Assembly (NCBI GenBank): GCA_023268355.1
Contig: JALNJK010000001.1
Coordinates: forward strand, 278,430-342,429
Direction of reading: 5' to 3'
Length of the DNA: 64,000 nt
Origin: Candidatus Terraquivivens tengchongensis
Lineage (GTDB): Archaea > Thermoproteota > Nitrososphaeria_A > Caldarchaeales > Wolframiiraptoraceae
This document shows positions 46,070-54,667 of the stretch, piece after piece. A program made the position numbers and the translations under genes. The notes beneath the pieces were generated by a model, which made no database searches, was not told the DNA's origin, and was given only the letters and a program-made list of their open reading frames with translations. The number at the start of each line of letters is the position of its first letter. Position 1 is the first letter of the stretch.

Positions 46070-47275
46070 ATGGCGCCAAGGATCTTATCTCAAGAGGTTG
46101 CGCGTGAATTTTATCTGCTGAGGGTTGATGATGAGAAAGTTAATTATTTCGAGGCCCTTTGGAGTATTCCAGAGAAAGTGACTTATAACGCGTATCTGTT
46201 AGTAGGAAATGGTGAGGTTGTTCTATTTGATTGCTGGAAGAATACCTATGCTGATGAGCTTGTTGAGACGATTAAAGGGATCGTGGACCCACGGGATATA
46301 ACACATATAATTGTTCATCATGCCGAGCCAGATCACTCCGGTTCTCTTCCGAGGGTTCTTGAGGTAAACGGGTTCAGGGCTGAGGTTGTGACCTACTCCA
46401 TGGGCAAATCCATTCTCGAAGCCTTCTACAAGATATCCCCTAAGTTCAGGATAGTGAAGGATGGTGATGAGCTCGCATTGGCTGGAGAGAACATCAAGAT
46501 TATCCACACACCGTGGCTACACTGGCCCGAGACCATAATGAGTTATCTTTCGGGACGTAAGATATTGCTTTCGTGTGACGCTTTTGGAGGCTACTCGATC
46601 CCAAGAACCATCTTCGATGATGAAGAGGTTGTCCGAGAGTATCTGCCGAGTGTCAGGAAATACGTCGCAACAGTAATAGGATTCTACAGACAACACATAA
46701 TCCGGAACGTAGAGAAAATTCAAAGCCTTGGACTAAGCATTGATATGATAGCTCCGGCCCACGGGCTTATATGGAAAAGGAGGCCACAACTGATTGTAGA
46801 TTACTACAGGGCGTTAGCTGAAGGGCGTCCCGACGAGTATAAGATTCTAGTCATTTCCGGCTCGATGTACGGCCTGATGGAAGCGGCTACGAGAGTCGCC
46901 GTTGAAGAAGTGGAGAGGTTAGGGGGTCGTGTGGTTTTCTACCGGTTCGATGATTCCGAGCAACCTCCGTTTTCTGATATCCTAGGCGATGCAATAGACT
47001 CAAAAGCAATTATCCTCGCTACGCCGACTTACGAGGTTGGCATCTATCCGCCGCTAGATCAACTGGTTGAGTTAATCACTAAGAAGATTCCACAGAAGCC
47101 GGTACTCGTAGTAGGTTCTTATGGTTGGGCTGGTGTTGCGGCCAAGAAGGTCTCGGAGAAGCTTGGAGGTTCGGGCTTTAAGGTGATCGATGTTATCGAA
47201 TTTCAGGGATCTGCGAGTGAGAAGAACATTCAGAGGATTAGGGAGGGTGTGAAAAAACTTTTCGAATCACCATAA
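46070..47275 (+). CDS. fprA: A-type flavodiiron protein (FprA)
   Basis: A metallo-beta-lactamase-type di-iron domain (HHAEPDHSGSL, then HTPWLHWPETIMSY and SCDAFGGY) is followed by a flavodoxin domain (VISGSMYGLMEAATRVA). It reduces O2 to water or NO to N2O with electrons from rubredoxin or F420H2. 401 residues is the standard A-type length. It fits the anaerobic lifestyle shown by its neighbours. No rubredoxin is next to it. Ribosome site AAAGGAT just before the ATG. Confidence 0.93.
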   Translation: MAPRILSQEVAREFYLLRVDDEKVNYFEALWSIPEKVTYNAYLLVGNGEVVLFDCWKNTYADELVETIKGIVDPRDITHIIVHHAEPDHSGSLPRVLEVNGFRAEVVTYSMGKSILEAFYKISPKFRIVKDGDELALAGENIKIIHTPWLHWPETIMSYLSGRKILLSCDAFGGYSIPRTIFDDEEVVREYLPSVRKYVATVIGFYRQHIIRNVEKIQSLGLSIDMIAPAHGLIWKRRPQLIVDYYRALAEGRPDEYKILVISGSMYGLMEAATRVAVEEVERLGGRVVFYRFDDSEQPPFSDILGDAIDSKAIILATPTYEVGIYPPLDQLVELITKKIPQKPVLVVGSYGWAGVAAKKVSEKLGGSGFKVIDVIEFQGSASEKNIQRIREGVKKLFESP

Positions 47276-47476
47276 AAGCGAGAATTACGACCTGTTATCT
47301 CTCGAGGATGTGGAGGGGTCTCTGATATGATGAACAGACCGTGGAGTGGATTGTACATGCTTAACATGTGGGCGGTGAAATTGCTACCACAATTCTCGTA
47401 ACAGCCATATTCTTAGGATGTTTGAGAATATGACCGAAGGACGAGTTGCCATTTATCTATAGGGAGTTTGTTCCCG

Positions 47477-47525
47477 AATTAGTTTTACATCTGTGGAAAA
47501 ATTTTTCCAGCATGCTGAACTAATT
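47477..47525. repeat. Dispersed hairpin repeat, copy 3
   Basis: AATTAGTT (47477-47484) starts the left arm, and the right arm TGCTGAACTAATT (47513-47525) is perfect. The loop keeps the palindromic GGAAAAATTTTTCC core. The left arm is worn and the tail seen in copies 1 and 2 is absent. It lies in the gene-poor stretch before tRNA-Leu. Confidence 0.75.
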
Positions 47526-47553
47526 ACTCTATATACTCATAGAACTTTCTTTA

Positions 47554-47667
47554 ATGCAAAACCGCAGACAATCAATCCTAATTTTTATAGTGGTGATAAC
47601 AATAACCGCAATAGCCGCTTACTATGGTGGAAAATCAGCCCAAAGAAAAGAAATATTCAGCTTTTAA
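47554..47667 (+). CDS. Possible 37-residue membrane peptide
   Basis: ATG 47554 opens a frame reading MQNRRQSILIFIVVITITAIAAYYGG followed by a charged tail, a basic head plus one membrane helix. It could be a real small membrane protein or the left end of a lost secreted protein, since its start looks like a signal anchor. No clear ribosome site is seen. Weak call. Confidence 0.25.
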   Translation: MQNRRQSILIFIVVITITAIAAYYGGKSAQRKEIFSF

Positions 47668-47732
47668 GCAACTAGGTAGGCTAACTCTCTTCATAAGCCA
47701 TCGTGGAAAATAGGTTCGAAAAAATGAAAATG

Positions 47733-47752
47733 ATTGTTACACCTGTAACAAT
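47733..47752. terminator. Perfect 20-bp palindrome downstream of tRNA-Leu
   Basis: ATTGTTACA (47733-47741), CC, TGTAACAAT (47744-47752) lies 12 bp past the 3' end of the tRNA-Leu (minus strand). Read on that strand, the hairpin is followed by a T-rich run (CATTTTCATTTTTTCG), so a terminator is likely; an operator is the alternative. Confidence 0.5.
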
Positions 47753-47763
47753 TCTTAAAAGTA

Positions 47764-47848
47764 TGCGGGGGGTGGGATTTGAACCCACGAACCCCTACGG
47801 GACAGGAGCCTCAGTCCTGCGCCGTTGACCAGGCTTGGCAACCCCCGC
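47764..47848 (-). tRNA. tRNA-Leu (anticodon GAG)
   Basis: The minus strand folds as a type II tRNA: acceptor GCGGGGG/CCCCCGC, D arm GCCAAGCCTGG, anticodon stem CAGGA/TCCTG with loop CTGAGGC (GAG, reading CUC/CUU Leu), long variable arm TCCCGTAGGGGTTC, and T arm GTGGG TTCAAAT CCCAC. The 3' CCA is not encoded. No intron. A partial copy of its D-arm side lies at 49218-49235. Confidence 0.95.
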
Positions 47849-47925
47849 CTTATTTTACCCAAGCTGATAGGAGATTTTCTCCTTTTAATAAATTTACATA
47901 TCTGCATCCTATATTTTGTGCGGTT

Positions 47926-49125
47926 TTAGGTTATGCTTCGCTGAGGGGCTCTCATGATTTTTATACTCGTAAGTAAGCCGATGATTGCCACAGATTCTGT
48001 CGCTATAGCAAACAGCACCATAAGAGTCACGAGGCCGTGTTGATATAGGTATCCGTAAACCATCGAGCCAACCATCCATGCCATTCCGAAGAAAGCTCCG
48101 AACATACCGTATCCGTATGCTCTGCCTTCTATGGGCACTATGTCTGCTATTGCTGCACGCGCAGTGCTCTCGTAGATTCCCATTGCTGCTCCCCAAAACA
48201 CGCTGGACAATAGAACCAAACGAAGATCACCCATAACGAGTGTTGGAACGACTAAAGCCGATAGCACGGGCGCCACTACGAGTGAGGCTAAGCCGACCCT
48301 ATCGTAAATCATTCCCATAGGAAAAGCGAGAAATCCGTCGACGAGCATGGCTACAAGATACATCATAGCTATCACGTAATCTGCAAAGCCTTCAGCCCTA
48401 AGGTAATATGAGACGTTGACCCAAGGCATGAAGCCTAAGGCGATCAAAGACATAGAGGCTGTATACAACCAGAATGCCTTACCAAGTACAACTCTGCTCT
48501 TTAGTATTGGAACAGAAGCTTCTGCCGATCTCACCTTAGGGTATTTGCTGTATGCAGTGAGGAGGAGCGCTATGGATATGGCTGCGGGTAATGCTAACAG
48601 TGAAAACGTCACGAAGTAAGAGTTGCTAGTCACATACAACGTCACTGAAACCATCAAAGGGCCCATGACCGCCCCTGCCTGGTCCAGTGCTTCGTGGAGA
48701 CCGAAGGCTTTGCCCTTACCCGCCTTTTCCGTTACCTCGGCTATTATGACGTCCCTTACTGGAGTCCTCAAGCCCTTGCCTATCCTCTCTAGGAATATGA
48801 GAAATATCGCTAACTGCCAATACCCGGATAGCGCCAGAAGCGGGCAAGCAATCAAGTTCAGTGCATATCCAGTGAAGACCAATGACCAGTAAACCTTGCT
48901 AGACCTCCAATGGCCTGCTAGCGTGCCGCTAAGCAACCTCGCAACATAACCTAAAAACTCGCCTATACTCGCTAGGCTGGCGAAGAACGCCGTCGCACCT
49001 AAGAGCCCTACGTAAGAGCCAAAAACCGACCTGGCACCCTCATACGTCATATCTGCGAACAGCGAAACTAATGAGAGTAGAATGAAGACCGTGAAAAGCT
49101 CCTTGCCTAGGACGCGGAAACCCAT
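47926..49125 (-). CDS. Major facilitator superfamily transporter
   Basis: About 12 membrane helices with the loop signature FLERIGKGLRTPVRDVIIAE between helices 4 and 5 (the MFS R-x-x-x-G-x-x-R type motif) and a long glycine-rich helix pair typical of MFS. 399 residues. Substrate unknown; the close resemblance is to bacterial and archaeal drug- or metabolite-efflux-type members. It lies between tRNA-Leu (77 bp away) and a partial tRNA-Leu copy, and the next gene upstream is the corrinoid activator. Confidence 0.88.
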   Translation of the reverse strand: MGFRVLGKELFTVFILLSLVSLFADMTYEGARSVFGSYVGLLGATAFFASLASIGEFLGYVARLLSGTLAGHWRSSKVYWSLVFTGYALNLIACPLLALSGYWQLAIFLIFLERIGKGLRTPVRDVIIAEVTEKAGKGKAFGLHEALDQAGAVMGPLMVSVTLYVTSNSYFVTFSLLALPAAISIALLLTAYSKYPKVRSAEASVPILKSRVVLGKAFWLYTASMSLIALGFMPWVNVSYYLRAEGFADYVIAMMYLVAMLVDGFLAFPMGMIYDRVGLASLVVAPVLSALVVPTLVMGDLRLVLLSSVFWGAAMGIYESTARAAIADIVPIEGRAYGYGMFGAFFGMAWMVGSMVYGYLYQHGLVTLMVLFAIATESVAIIGLLTSIKIMRAPQRSIT

Positions 49126-49217
49126 CTTTTTATCACCAAGCGTTTTAATGTTGTCTCATGCAACGACCCGATGTTATGTGGTTTATTAAGACCGAGGCTG
49201 ATTTAAAAGTCATATTT

Positions 49218-49235
49218 CGTTAACCAGGCTTGGCA
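49218..49235. repeat. Partial tRNA-Leu copy
   Basis: CGTTAACCAGGCTTGGCA matches the tRNA-Leu gene at 47823-47840 in 17 of 18 positions and in the same orientation. It flanks the MFS gene on the side opposite to the tRNA. It may be an attachment-site relic or the trace of a duplication. Confidence 0.45.
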
Positions 49236-49251
49236 TAATCCTTCCAAGCCG

Positions 49252-51063
49252 CTAAATCGCACATGTTTCAGGCATGGGTATTGCTTCTAGGAATTCCTTT
49301 TGGAATTCTGGCTCGGCAGCTAGCTCCACGTATTCTATCTTCTTAGCGACGTTACATGCAACATCTCTCAGGGTCTTTGAAAGAAGCATAGCTCTCGCAC
49401 CGGCACCAGCAGCATTACCAACAATCCTTATCTTGCTCAAGTCTATGTTAGGATACAACCCTATAATTTTTGCCGAGATTGGATTAAGAAAGAAACCAAA
49501 CGTACCGGCAACGTAAAGCCTCTCAGCTTCTGATACATCTACCTGAAGCTTCTTCATCAAAATGTTCATGCCAGTCCTGATCGCCGCCTTTGCCAGCTGT
49601 ATTTCTCTTATGTCCTTCTGCGTCAACACTATGTCCTCGCCTATGGCCGTGTTCTCTTTGTATTCTACGACGAATTCTGGATAATTCCTATCATTCATCC
49701 TTATGCGTCTTGTGCCTACATTCGTGTTCAACCTTCCCGACTTATCCATCAGACCTGTCGTAAATAAACCAGCAACTAAGTCGACAACCGCAGAACCTGT
49801 CATGCCTCTTGGCTTTACGTTACCTATAACACTATAGCTCACCTCACCATTAGCCATAACCTCTATCCTGTATATCGCACCGATGGTGGCCCGCATTCCG
49901 TAGGTTATGTGGGCGCCCTCAAACGCAGGGCCAGATGCGGTTGAGCAAGCGACAAATTTTCCATCCTTCTTGACGACTATCTCAGTATTCGTTCCTACAT
50001 CAACTAAGATTGCAGCATCCGCATCTTCTTGCATGTTGGTTGCTATGATGTCGGCTACAACGTCCGAGCCTATATATCCCGCGATTAGCGGCGGCATAAA
50101 GAGTCTAGCTTCAGCATTCGCACGTATACCTACACTTTTTGCCATAACACATAATGGTTCTCTTGTCGTGGGTGTGTACGGGAAATATGCTAACCTTTTC
50201 GGCTCAAGACATAAAAGGAAATGATGCATGACTGTATTACCTACAGCCACTACCTCATAAACGTCTTCAACGTCACTTCCAGTTGTATCACATGCCGTGT
50301 TTATGAGTTTATTTATACAGCTGATTATTTTTTCTTGCAACGCTTTAACACCTTCCTTTAAGGCATAGTCGAGCCTAGATACGACGTCCTCACCATAAGC
50401 TATCTGTGGGTTGATATCGGAAACTGTTGACAAAGTCTTACCACTCATTAGGTCGACTAGGTAACCAACAACTTTGGTTGTACCCACGTCTACTGCGAAG
50501 CCAAGAGGTCTGCAGTTCTCTCGTACATCGATTATCTCATCGTTGTAAGTTATAAGCGAGAGTTTTTTCTCAATACCTACATCGGCTATACGGGAAAGCT
50601 TCTGTAACGCATGAAGATTAAATCGTTTTGGTACACTTAACGATGATACAACTTCATCCAATGCACCCCATACTTTAGCAGGTAGTGTGACGTTAACTTT
50701 CTGGACTACAGAATCAAATCGCTCCTCAAACACTTCGCCTTCAACTGATACGACATATTCGCCCAACCTACTCTCGCCCGGCACGAATACCGATATCGCA
50801 TTCTCTCTAACTATCTTGCATCTGCAAGAAAGTCTATAACCTTCGTTCAGCTTCTTTGAGCTGAGCACTATTTTTTCATCACTAGTTAAATCAGATATAC
50901 TATCTGAGCCGACGATTATTTTGACCATACACTTTCCACATAACGCCTTTCCATTGCAAGGTCCAATGATGTCAATTCCTGCCCTGCGAGCGACTTCAAG
51001 CAAAGATTCGCCGATTTTTGCCTCAACCCTTTTCCCTTCTGGCATGAAGCTGACGATAACCAT
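49252..51063 (-). CDS. Reductive activator of corrinoid proteins (RACE/RamA-like, ASKHA)
   Basis: The N-terminal 2Fe-2S ferredoxin domain has Cys36, Cys42, Cys45 and Cys80 (CNGKALCGKC, then RLSC). The rest is the ASKHA-type ATPase core (DUF4445) with VDVGTTKVVGYLVD, LVDVGTNTEIVVKK and GNAAGAGARAML. Such proteins use ATP to reduce Co(II) back to Co(I) in methyltransferase corrinoid proteins. 603 residues is the normal RACE length, without the C-terminal cluster domain of methanogen RamA. It is divergent to the corrinoid-protein gene with a shared 140-bp promoter region, and works with that operon. Confidence 0.92.
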   Translation of the reverse strand: MVIVSFMPEGKRVEAKIGESLLEVARRAGIDIIGPCNGKALCGKCMVKIIVGSDSISDLTSDEKIVLSSKKLNEGYRLSCRCKIVRENAISVFVPGESRLGEYVVSVEGEVFEERFDSVVQKVNVTLPAKVWGALDEVVSSLSVPKRFNLHALQKLSRIADVGIEKKLSLITYNDEIIDVRENCRPLGFAVDVGTTKVVGYLVDLMSGKTLSTVSDINPQIAYGEDVVSRLDYALKEGVKALQEKIISCINKLINTACDTTGSDVEDVYEVVAVGNTVMHHFLLCLEPKRLAYFPYTPTTREPLCVMAKSVGIRANAEARLFMPPLIAGYIGSDVVADIIATNMQEDADAAILVDVGTNTEIVVKKDGKFVACSTASGPAFEGAHITYGMRATIGAIYRIEVMANGEVSYSVIGNVKPRGMTGSAVVDLVAGLFTTGLMDKSGRLNTNVGTRRIRMNDRNYPEFVVEYKENTAIGEDIVLTQKDIREIQLAKAAIRTGMNILMKKLQVDVSEAERLYVAGTFGFFLNPISAKIIGLYPNIDLSKIRIVGNAAGAGARAMLLSKTLRDVACNVAKKIEYVELAAEPEFQKEFLEAIPMPETCAI

Positions 51064-51148
51064 TCTTTCCTTGTTCCCCCAGATTCAGCTCACATCCCCG
51101 TTAAAAGCATATATCCTTTAAAAGTCAAACTGCTATACCGATACAATA

Positions 51149-51180
51149 TTTACACATACATGTAAAGCTATAAATAAATA
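51149..51180 (+). promoter_or_regulatory. Palindrome plus TATA box before the corrinoid methyltransferase operon
   Basis: TTTACA-CATACA-TGTAAA (51149-51166) is a perfect 6-6-6 palindrome. Two bases later comes TATAAATAAATA (51169-51180), ending 24 bp before the GTG of the corrinoid gene, so the message is probably leaderless. The same palindrome-2 bp-TATA layout occurs at 59308-59339. This fits a repressor or activator site covering the BRE. Confidence 0.75.
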
Positions 51181-51203
51181 GCAGATAAAAGTTTCGCGAG
51201 TAC

Positions 51204-51905
51204 GTGACGCAAGCAGAAGATGTTATAGTTAGCAAGCAACTAGCCAGACTTAAAGAGGCAATACTGAACGGTGATGTAAACACCGCAAGAGAGGCAGCTA
51301 CTATCTTAAAAGAGAAAGGTCTCTTGCCCCTCGACATAGTTAATCAAGCCATTAAACCAGCGATGGATGAGATGGGTAAAAGGTATGAGAGGTTAGAGGC
51401 ATTTCTTCCTGACCTAGTCTTAGCAGGTGAGGCGGCCCAAGAAGCATTGAAAGTTATACTACCAAAAGAAGGGGAAGAAGCTTTCATCAAGGGCAAGGTC
51501 GTCATCGGAACTATATACGGAGACATACATGATATAGGTAAGAACATCGTGGCAGCGATACTGAGTGCCAACGGTTACAAAATAATAGACCTAGGTAATG
51601 ATGTGCCACCTGAAAGGTATATTGAAACGGCAAAGAAAGAGGGCGCGCATATTATAGGCATATCATGTCTCCTGACACCATCAATGTACTATATGAGGGA
51701 TGTTATCAGAAAGTTAGAAGAAGAAAACATTAGGGACAAGTTTTACGTGATCATTGGTGGAGCAGCAGTTTATCCAGATTGGGCTAAGGAAATTGGTGCA
51801 GATGGATGGGCCAAAGATGCCGAAAGAGCGGTCCAGCTTTGCGATACCCTAATCGAAAGGGGCAAGGAACTTCCTAAACCCGTTATTTTAGGCGAATGGC
51901 GCTAG
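51204..51905 (+). CDS. Methyltransferase corrinoid protein (MtaC/MtmC/MttC family)
   Basis: The N-terminal helical cap (residues 1-90) and the B12-binding Rossmann domain with the DxHxxG motif (GDIHDIGKN, Asp107, His109, Gly112) and GGAAVYPDWAKEIGADG are both complete. It carries the methyl group on cobalt between substrate methyltransferase and acceptor enzyme. 233 residues fits. It begins with GTG, 24 bp after the TATA box. It is followed by the MtmB-type gene (GGAGGGG site at 51908-51914) and the MtaB gene, so it is probably the shared partner of both. Confidence 0.93.
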   Translation: MTQAEDVIVSKQLARLKEAILNGDVNTAREAATILKEKGLLPLDIVNQAIKPAMDEMGKRYERLEAFLPDLVLAGEAAQEALKVILPKEGEEAFIKGKVVIGTIYGDIHDIGKNIVAAILSANGYKIIDLGNDVPPERYIETAKKEGAHIIGISCLLTPSMYYMRDVIRKLEEENIRDKFYVIIGGAAVYPDWAKEIGADGWAKDAERAVQLCDTLIERGKELPKPVILGEWR

Positions 51906-51921
51906 CTGGAGGGGCAACTTC

Positions 51922-53304
51922 TTGGATTTACTTTTCAACATTCTAGACAAGACACTCACCGGTCCTCCTATTGAAAAACGTGATTTTGAGTTTAAGCTAG
52001 TTCCAAAGACGACACGGGATGTTCTTAAAGAATACGGCCTCGAAAAGACGTTTGACCCAGAGAACCCAATAAACACTGACCTAAAGCTCGCTGAACAATT
52101 TTACAAAGCTGGATATGAGTTAGCACTAAGGCTCGGCATGTTCTGTCCAGATACGAAAAGGAGAGTAATTTTCACAGAAGAAGAGATTAAGGAAGCTTTA
52201 AGGAACGCTCCGACAGAAGTCACGCTCGGCTATGGCAAAGATAAAGTTACGATAAGGAGTAGGAAACCTGAGGATAGAAATCCTCCAGTCGCCGAAGGGT
52301 CGGCTTTAGGCATGTCGATAAGCGAGGAGTACTTCATACCGCTCTGCATGGCAATAGCACAGTACAAAGTCATAGATATCATTCTTGCACCTACACTAGA
52401 TACGATAAATAAACGTGAAATTAGGGCGAGGACACCTTACGAGACAATTATGGGAATGTATGAGGCCAAGTACGTCAAAGAGGCCCTAAGACGTATAGGA
52501 AGACCTGGAATGCCGCTTCATGGTGTCGAGGGTGCTCCAACAGAGTACGGCTACTTCTCAGGCTTCCTCTGGGGTGGGTTCGAACCTGATAGAACAATTG
52601 GTATAGCGCTCATACCCGAGCCGATAACACTGTCCTATCAGATACTTCATAGAGTTGTCGTTAACCATCTAATAGGCTCGCCCCTTGAGGCGGGACATAT
52701 GCTAAACATAGGCGGCTACTTTGGTTCACCCGAAGGTGCGGTTGTCGGAGCCGTTGCTGCTCAGATTCTTCAGACTGCATCGATGTTCCCAACAGTCGTT
52801 GAAAGCACAATACTAGATGCGAGGTATTTCGTAAACACTAACAGAGAGGCTCTTTGGGCTACGAGCACTAGCATGCAGGCGAGAACGCTCGGCAACAAGG
52901 TAATGAACCTTGGCATAACGAGCCAGGTGAGTGGTCCATGTACGGACATGTTACTGTATGAAACGACAACGATAGCTATAGCGGATTCTGTTTCAGGTGT
53001 AGCGATAGAGATCGGCACAAGACCAGCGGCATGTAGGTACAAAGATCACGGAAGCGCGCTCGAAAACAAATTCTTCGCAGAGGTTCTTAAATCGTCGGCT
53101 AAGAACTTAAAACTTACAGACGCGAACGAGATAGTAAAGGCACTTTTGTCCAAGTATGAGCACAAGCTCAAAGATCCTCCAAAAGGAAAAAGCTTCCCAG
53201 AATGTACGGACCTAAGGACGCTCCAACCTTCGAAAGAGTGGTTGGAGATATACGAAAGAGTTTGGAAGGAACTCGAGGACCTTGGACTTCCTCGGTGGGA
53301 GTAG
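51922..53304 (+). CDS. MtmB-family (monomethylamine-type) methyltransferase without pyrrolysine
   Basis: The TIM-barrel protein aligns along its length with MtmB of methanogens, which normally has Pyl202 in RPGMGVOG. Here the same place reads RPGMPLHG, with a plain CAT codon for His200. The C-terminal blocks (GPCTDMLLYE, IAIADSVSGV, KGKSFPECTDLRTLQPSKEW) match well and length is 460, as in MtmB (458). It ends in TAG as a true stop, and the window has no internal UAG. The substrate is probably a methylated compound other than methylamine, or methylamine by a Pyl-free route. Start is TTG after GGAGGGG. In operon after the corrinoid gene; mtaB follows immediately. Confidence 0.88.
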   Translation: MDLLFNILDKTLTGPPIEKRDFEFKLVPKTTRDVLKEYGLEKTFDPENPINTDLKLAEQFYKAGYELALRLGMFCPDTKRRVIFTEEEIKEALRNAPTEVTLGYGKDKVTIRSRKPEDRNPPVAEGSALGMSISEEYFIPLCMAIAQYKVIDIILAPTLDTINKREIRARTPYETIMGMYEAKYVKEALRRIGRPGMPLHGVEGAPTEYGYFSGFLWGGFEPDRTIGIALIPEPITLSYQILHRVVVNHLIGSPLEAGHMLNIGGYFGSPEGAVVGAVAAQILQTASMFPTVVESTILDARYFVNTNREALWATSTSMQARTLGNKVMNLGITSQVSGPCTDMLLYETTTIAIADSVSGVAIEIGTRPAACRYKDHGSALENKFFAEVLKSSAKNLKLTDANEIVKALLSKYEHKLKDPPKGKSFPECTDLRTLQPSKEWLEIYERVWKELEDLGLPRWE

Positions 53305-53305
53305 C

Positions 53306-54664
53306 TTGCCATTCAGAGAGTTGGCATATGAAAACGCATATGAGCTTGCCTTCGGTTTTGCTAAGAAACCTCTAAGTTATGGGTTAGGGCTTTCTGTCGG
53401 TGATGGTAAAGTTATACCCGAAGTCAAATACTTGCTAAAACCTGGCCTTGAACAGAATCTCAATGCACTTGTGGAAGAATATAAGAAGGTAACGCTTTCA
53501 ATCATGGAAAGAGCAGCAAACTTAGGGGTCACAGACGTTCAGCTGGAGACGGAGTTTGTTGAACCTATGACTATGAACCCTAGCTGGGGGGCGGCTGTAA
53601 TAGAGACACAGAAAGAGGTTCTTTCAACCTATTACGAAAGGTATGGAATTAGGTCAGCACTTAGAGCTACAATAGCCGACGTAAGGAGGTTTAGTAAGGG
53701 GCTTCGTAAGGGCGAGTATTTTCAGGCGATCATGGATTCGTTTATAAACGCGGCCGAGAGTGGTGCGGACCTACTATCAATCGAATCGAGAGGAGGTCAG
53801 GAAATTTTTTCATACTCGCTCATAAGGAACGATCTAGCAGGCATGCTGTTCTCTTTGGGTATCCTCGCGCCGAGGGATGTCAGATACATTTGGAAAGAAA
53901 TTGTGAAGAATGCAAAGAGGGCCATACCTGCAGGAGATACCGCTTGTGCCCTAGCTAACAGCGCCATGGTCTTAGCAAACGGGTTAGTTAACAGGAAGAT
54001 ACCGCATACGCTGGCCGCAGTCATTAGGGCCATGTCGGCGGTCAGAACTCTGGCATGCTACGAAGAAGGTGCAATGGGTCCCGGAAAAGATTGCGCATAC
54101 GAGAATGTAATAATCAAAATAATCACAGGTTATCCGATGAGTATGGAAGGCAAGACTTCGGCCTTTGCCCACTCCAGCCTAGTAGGTAACGTAGTTGCCG
54201 CAGCATGCGACCTTTGGTCCAACGAGACGATAGTCGTTGAGGATACATTTGGTGGCAAGACACCTGCTATAATATTTGAGATGTTAAGTTACGACACGGC
54301 TTTAATGAATGAGTCGATAAGGTCAAGAAATAACAAGATTCTTCAACAATTGTTCATTAACTCAGACAAGTACAGAGACCCGCAAGCTTTAATCTTGTCA
54401 CCCGATAACGCGTTCAGAATAGCGTCCGCCATTGTTTCAGCAAATTCGGATTACGAAAGAACCATTTCCGCCGCACTTGAGGCAATCCGTATAATAGAGG
54501 ATAATCTGAGTATATTGAATATGCCAGAAATAGAGAAGCGATACCTTGCGACACTGAAAAACTTTTTTGAAGCAGTTCCTGATGAGCATAAATTAATTGA
54601 AGAATCTATTAAAAAGTATAGCGGAAAGGTTCCTGAATTTAATGCAACCAATTACGAGCTTTGA
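53306..54664 (+). CDS. mtaB: MtaB-family methanol:corrinoid methyltransferase
   Basis: It matches methanol methyltransferase MtaB over its length. All three zinc ligands are kept: Glu in LLSIESRGG, Cys in AGDTACALANS, Cys in GPGKDCAYEN (Glu160, Cys214, Cys263 from my start; 164, 220, 269 in M. barkeri). Other hallmarks are FVEPMTMNPSWGAAV, YPMSMEGKTSAFAHS and SDKYRDPQAL. I set the start at TTG 53306, right after the MtmB-type stop and behind GGTGGGA (53294-53300), giving MPFRELAYENAYE as in MtaB. It transfers the methyl group of methanol, or a related methoxy compound, to the corrinoid protein. Confidence 0.92.
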   Translation: MPFRELAYENAYELAFGFAKKPLSYGLGLSVGDGKVIPEVKYLLKPGLEQNLNALVEEYKKVTLSIMERAANLGVTDVQLETEFVEPMTMNPSWGAAVIETQKEVLSTYYERYGIRSALRATIADVRRFSKGLRKGEYFQAIMDSFINAAESGADLLSIESRGGQEIFSYSLIRNDLAGMLFSLGILAPRDVRYIWKEIVKNAKRAIPAGDTACALANSAMVLANGLVNRKIPHTLAAVIRAMSAVRTLACYEEGAMGPGKDCAYENVIIKIITGYPMSMEGKTSAFAHSSLVGNVVAAACDLWSNETIVVEDTFGGKTPAIIFEMLSYDTALMNESIRSRNNKILQQLFINSDKYRDPQALILSPDNAFRIASAIVSANSDYERTISAALEAIRIIEDNLSILNMPEIEKRYLATLKNFFEAVPDEHKLIEESIKKYSGKVPEFNATNYEL

Positions 54665-54667
54665 AAC

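Larger units (their letters stand above)
47276..47763. other. 488-bp gene-poor stretch with relics
   Basis: No conserved gene is seen between the flavodiiron gene and tRNA-Leu. It holds a short plus-strand frame 47368-47433 reading VGGEIATTILVTAIFLGCLRI, reminiscent of the VGG-type anchors of the nearby surface proteins. It also holds hairpin repeat copy 3, a 37-codon hydrophobic frame (47554-47667) and a palindrome at 47733-47752. I take most of it as decayed sequence. Confidence 0.5.

Noticed and set aside
46070..47275. Metallo-beta-lactamase hydrolase
   Set aside because: The beta-lactamase-type domain has the HxExD di-iron pattern and is fused to a flavodoxin domain, which makes it a flavodiiron protein.
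51204..54664. Pyrrolysine-coded methylamine methyltransferase
   Set aside because: The MtmB- and MtaB-type genes are open with no internal TAG, the Pyl position is CAT, and TAG serves as the real stop of the corrinoid and MtmB-type genes. No pyl genes are in the window.
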